From Arenibacter sp. F26102 (GTDB taxonomy: Bacteria; Bacteroidota; Bacteroidia; Flavobacteriales; Flavobacteriaceae), in assembly GCF_023015865.1 (NCBI RefSeq), contig NZ_JALKBC010000003.1:124001-188000 (forward strand): a stretch of DNA of 64,000 nt, in the 5' to 3' direction. Made by a program: the position numbers and the translations under genes. Shown here piece by piece: positions 62,386 through 64,000 of this stretch. Under the pieces are notes generated by a model. That model made no database searches, had not been told where the DNA came from, and saw nothing but the letters and a program-made list of their open reading frames with translations. The number at the start of each line of letters is the position of its first letter. Within the stretch, counting starts at the first letter, position 1.

Positions 62386-63713
62386 TTAAAGCTCCCGTAC
62401 CTTGTTTACCCTGGTCAAAAGATAAGCACCAACTAAAAAAAACAATCCCAATAAAATAATGGCATATCGCATACTGCCAGAATACTGTGCTGCAAAACCA
62501 TATAAAAATGTACCTATTACAATTCCTATCTTTTCCGCTACATCATAAAAACTAAAGAATGAGGCCGTATCTATAGTTTCTGGAATAAACTTGGAATATG
62601 TTGATCGCGAAAGTGCCTGAATCCCTCCCATGACGACTCCAACAAAGCCTGCAGCTATATAAAAATCCAATGGTGTAATTACAAAATAAGCATAAATACA
62701 AATTATTACCCACAGAATATTAACCGCGATAAGAGTTCTAATATTTCCAAAGGCTTCGGAAGCCCTAGCTGTAAGGGTAGCCCCTAATATTGCAACTAGC
62801 TGAATAAGAAGAATACTGATAATTAATCCTGTTGTGCGTTCGGAACCCGAATGCCATTGAATCTCCTCTTCCCCAAAATAGGTCGCAATCAGCATAACGG
62901 TCTGCACTGCCATACTATAAACAAAAAATGCACCCAAATATCGCTTCAGTTTTTGTGAGCTCCTAATTGATGCCACACCCCCTTTAGCTCCCTAAAACCA
63001 TTTAGTACTATATGCTTCCTTTCCCCTTCCCTTTTAAACCCCTTTGGAAGAAAATAGAAAGTGTACTGTGCGAAACCTATCCACCAAATACCCACCGATA
63101 AAAATGAATACCGCATGGCCTTTATTTCGGCAACACCAGTTACATCCGTTTCAATACCAAATAGATTGGGTTTCATTACCATTGCTAAATTAAACAACAG
63201 CAAAATAACACTGCCGGCATATCCCAGTGAAAACCCTTTTGCACTTATGCGATCTTGTTGTCCTGGAAAAGCAACATCGGGCAAATAGGAGTTATTAAAG
63301 GCAAAACTCACCCAAAAACCGACCAATCCAAAAAAATAGCAGATTAGACTAAAATAAATATTGTCCAAAGAAAACCAATAGAGCCCAATACAGGAAAATG
63401 CCCCCAAGTAACAGAACAATTTCATAAATAGCCTTTTATTTCCTAAATAGTCGGAGATACCGGACAAAACAGGCGTTATGATGGCAATGAATAAAAATGC
63501 TGCCGAGGTTACATAACTTATCAAGGGTGCCCTTGCTATTTCTCCCCCAAAGACAACTACTTTCTCTATTTCGGCCACCCGAAACAGGGCTCCATAAAAA
63601 ATGGGAAATATTGCCGAAGAAATTACAAGACTATAAACTGAATTGGCCCAATCATAAAATGCCCAGGCATTCAACAATTTATTACTGCCCTTTTTCGGAA
63701 GTGTTCTAGCCAT
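62386..63713 (-). pseudogene. UMF1-family MFS transporter, frameshifted at an A5 run
   Basis: Two overlapping frames together make one normal-length (about 440-residue) UMF1/Atg22-like major facilitator. The N-terminal part starts at ATG 63713 (MARTLPKKG, WAFYDWANSVYSLVISSAIFP) and stops at 62946 in VWHQLGAHKN. The C-terminal part continues in the -1 frame with QKLKRYLGAFFVYSM and ends at 62386. One extra A in the five-A run (T5 at 62950-62954 on the + strand) would restore HQLGAHKKLKRYL. It is a recent pseudogene, a frameshift site, or a sequencing error. UMF1 proteins export small solutes; the substrate is unknown. Confidence 0.85.
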
Positions 63714-63722
63714 ATACAAAAA

Positions 63723-63746
63723 AAGCTGTCCCTATAAGAACAGCTT
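63723..63746 (-). terminator. Terminator of the M48 peptidase gene
   Basis: Arms AAGCTGT/ACAGCTT with a 10-base loop after the stop at 63787, followed on the - strand by seven U residues. Confidence 0.8.
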
Positions 63747-63786
63747 CGCTATTGAAATTACTTTATAATTCTTATTCCAAATACCA

Positions 63787-64000
63787 CTATTGAAAGGAGG
63801 TAACACCAAATTTAGCGGCTTCTTGTTTAGCCAAAGGCGCCCATTGCTTTAGGTTGGCAATCCGGGTATCATTTGAGGGATGTGTACTTAAAAACTCCGG
63901 TGGTGCAGCACCTCCACTATTAGCCTTCATTCTTACCCAAAGTTCCGCAGCCTCATCTGGATTATAACCGGCAATGGCCATAATTTGTAAACCAATTCTA
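63787..64000 (-). CDS. M48-family metallopeptidase, C-terminal end (5' part outside window)
   Basis: The frame is open to the right edge, reading RIGLQIMAIAGYNPDEAAELWVRM and then FLSTHPSNDTRIANLKQW before the stop. The EADRIG-type helix end and the STHPSxxxRIxxL motif are characteristic of M48 peptidases of the LoiP/YggG/BepA type, which act in the periplasm on outer-membrane proteins. The HExxH active site and export signal lie outside the window. Confidence 0.88.
   Translation of the reverse strand, partial: RIGLQIMAIAGYNPDEAAELWVRMKANSGGAAPPEFLSTHPSNDTRIANLKQWAPLAKQEAAKFGVTSFQ

Overview
The window looks like chromosomal DNA of a marine-type member of Bacteroidota, most likely family Flavobacteriaceae. 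The evidence is AT-rich intergenic DNA, promoters of the TTTG/TAnnTTTG type rather than Shine-Dalgarno/TATAAT, type IX secretion (T9SS) C-terminal sorting domains, a PorP/SprF protein, and flavobacterial-type DnaX, rnpB and lineage-typical DUF genes. The genus cannot be fixed from the sequence. Most of the window is housekeeping DNA in short operons. Accessory DNA is concentrated at 11.1-19.4 kb and 30-45 kb.

Layout. 0-4 kb: the thrA(partial)-thrB-thrC threonine operon. 3.9-6.2 kb: divergent UDP-galactopyranose mutase and glycosyltransferase. 6.2-11.1 kb: an exported M24 aminopeptidase, gcvT, a reductase/epimerase, a pterin dehydratase and a YebC regulator. 11.1-19.4 kb: secreted surface proteins, namely a TSP3/MopE/DNRLRE protein with a T9SS tail, a beta-helix protein, and a TSP3-repeat adhesin paired with a PorP/SprF protein. 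The first of these lies between two direct copies of the yebC 3' end plus its terminator. 19.8-23.7 kb: an acyltransferase and a kdsB-HAD-kdnB operon for (8-amino-)Kdo sugars of LPS. 23.7-27.3 kb: a RecD-like helicase, two lineage-restricted unknowns and rsmD. 27.3-30 kb: a tandem repeat, RNase P RNA, and dnaX broken at an 11-A run in a way that would give gamma- and tau-like products.

30-44.7 kb: an ebo metabolite cluster (eboB-C-D-E-F plus a TMEM220-type membrane gene, overlapping or nearly touching). Its eboA lies about 8 kb away, beyond three large exported genes for oxidative carbohydrate metabolism: ThuA/sugar dehydrogenase/cytochrome c, a DUF1080-PA14 hydrolase, and a second propeller-cytochrome c protein. 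44.9-64 kb: miaE, sixA-ppk1-ppx polyphosphate genes, pdxH, a pyrR-pyrB-STAS-like-rnz operon, rpsA, a LysM protein, cmk, lon, a four-gene sigma-factor/membrane protein/DUF4097/DUF2807 operon, a frameshifted UMF1-family MFS transporter, and a partial M48 peptidase.

The items most worth a second look are the dnaX A11 slippage site, the yebC 3'-end duplication around a surface-protein gene, the ebo operon extended by TMEM220 and split around a sugar-oxidation module, and the sigma-factor operon beside lon. No CRISPR array, tRNA, rRNA, transposase, integrase or prophage was seen.
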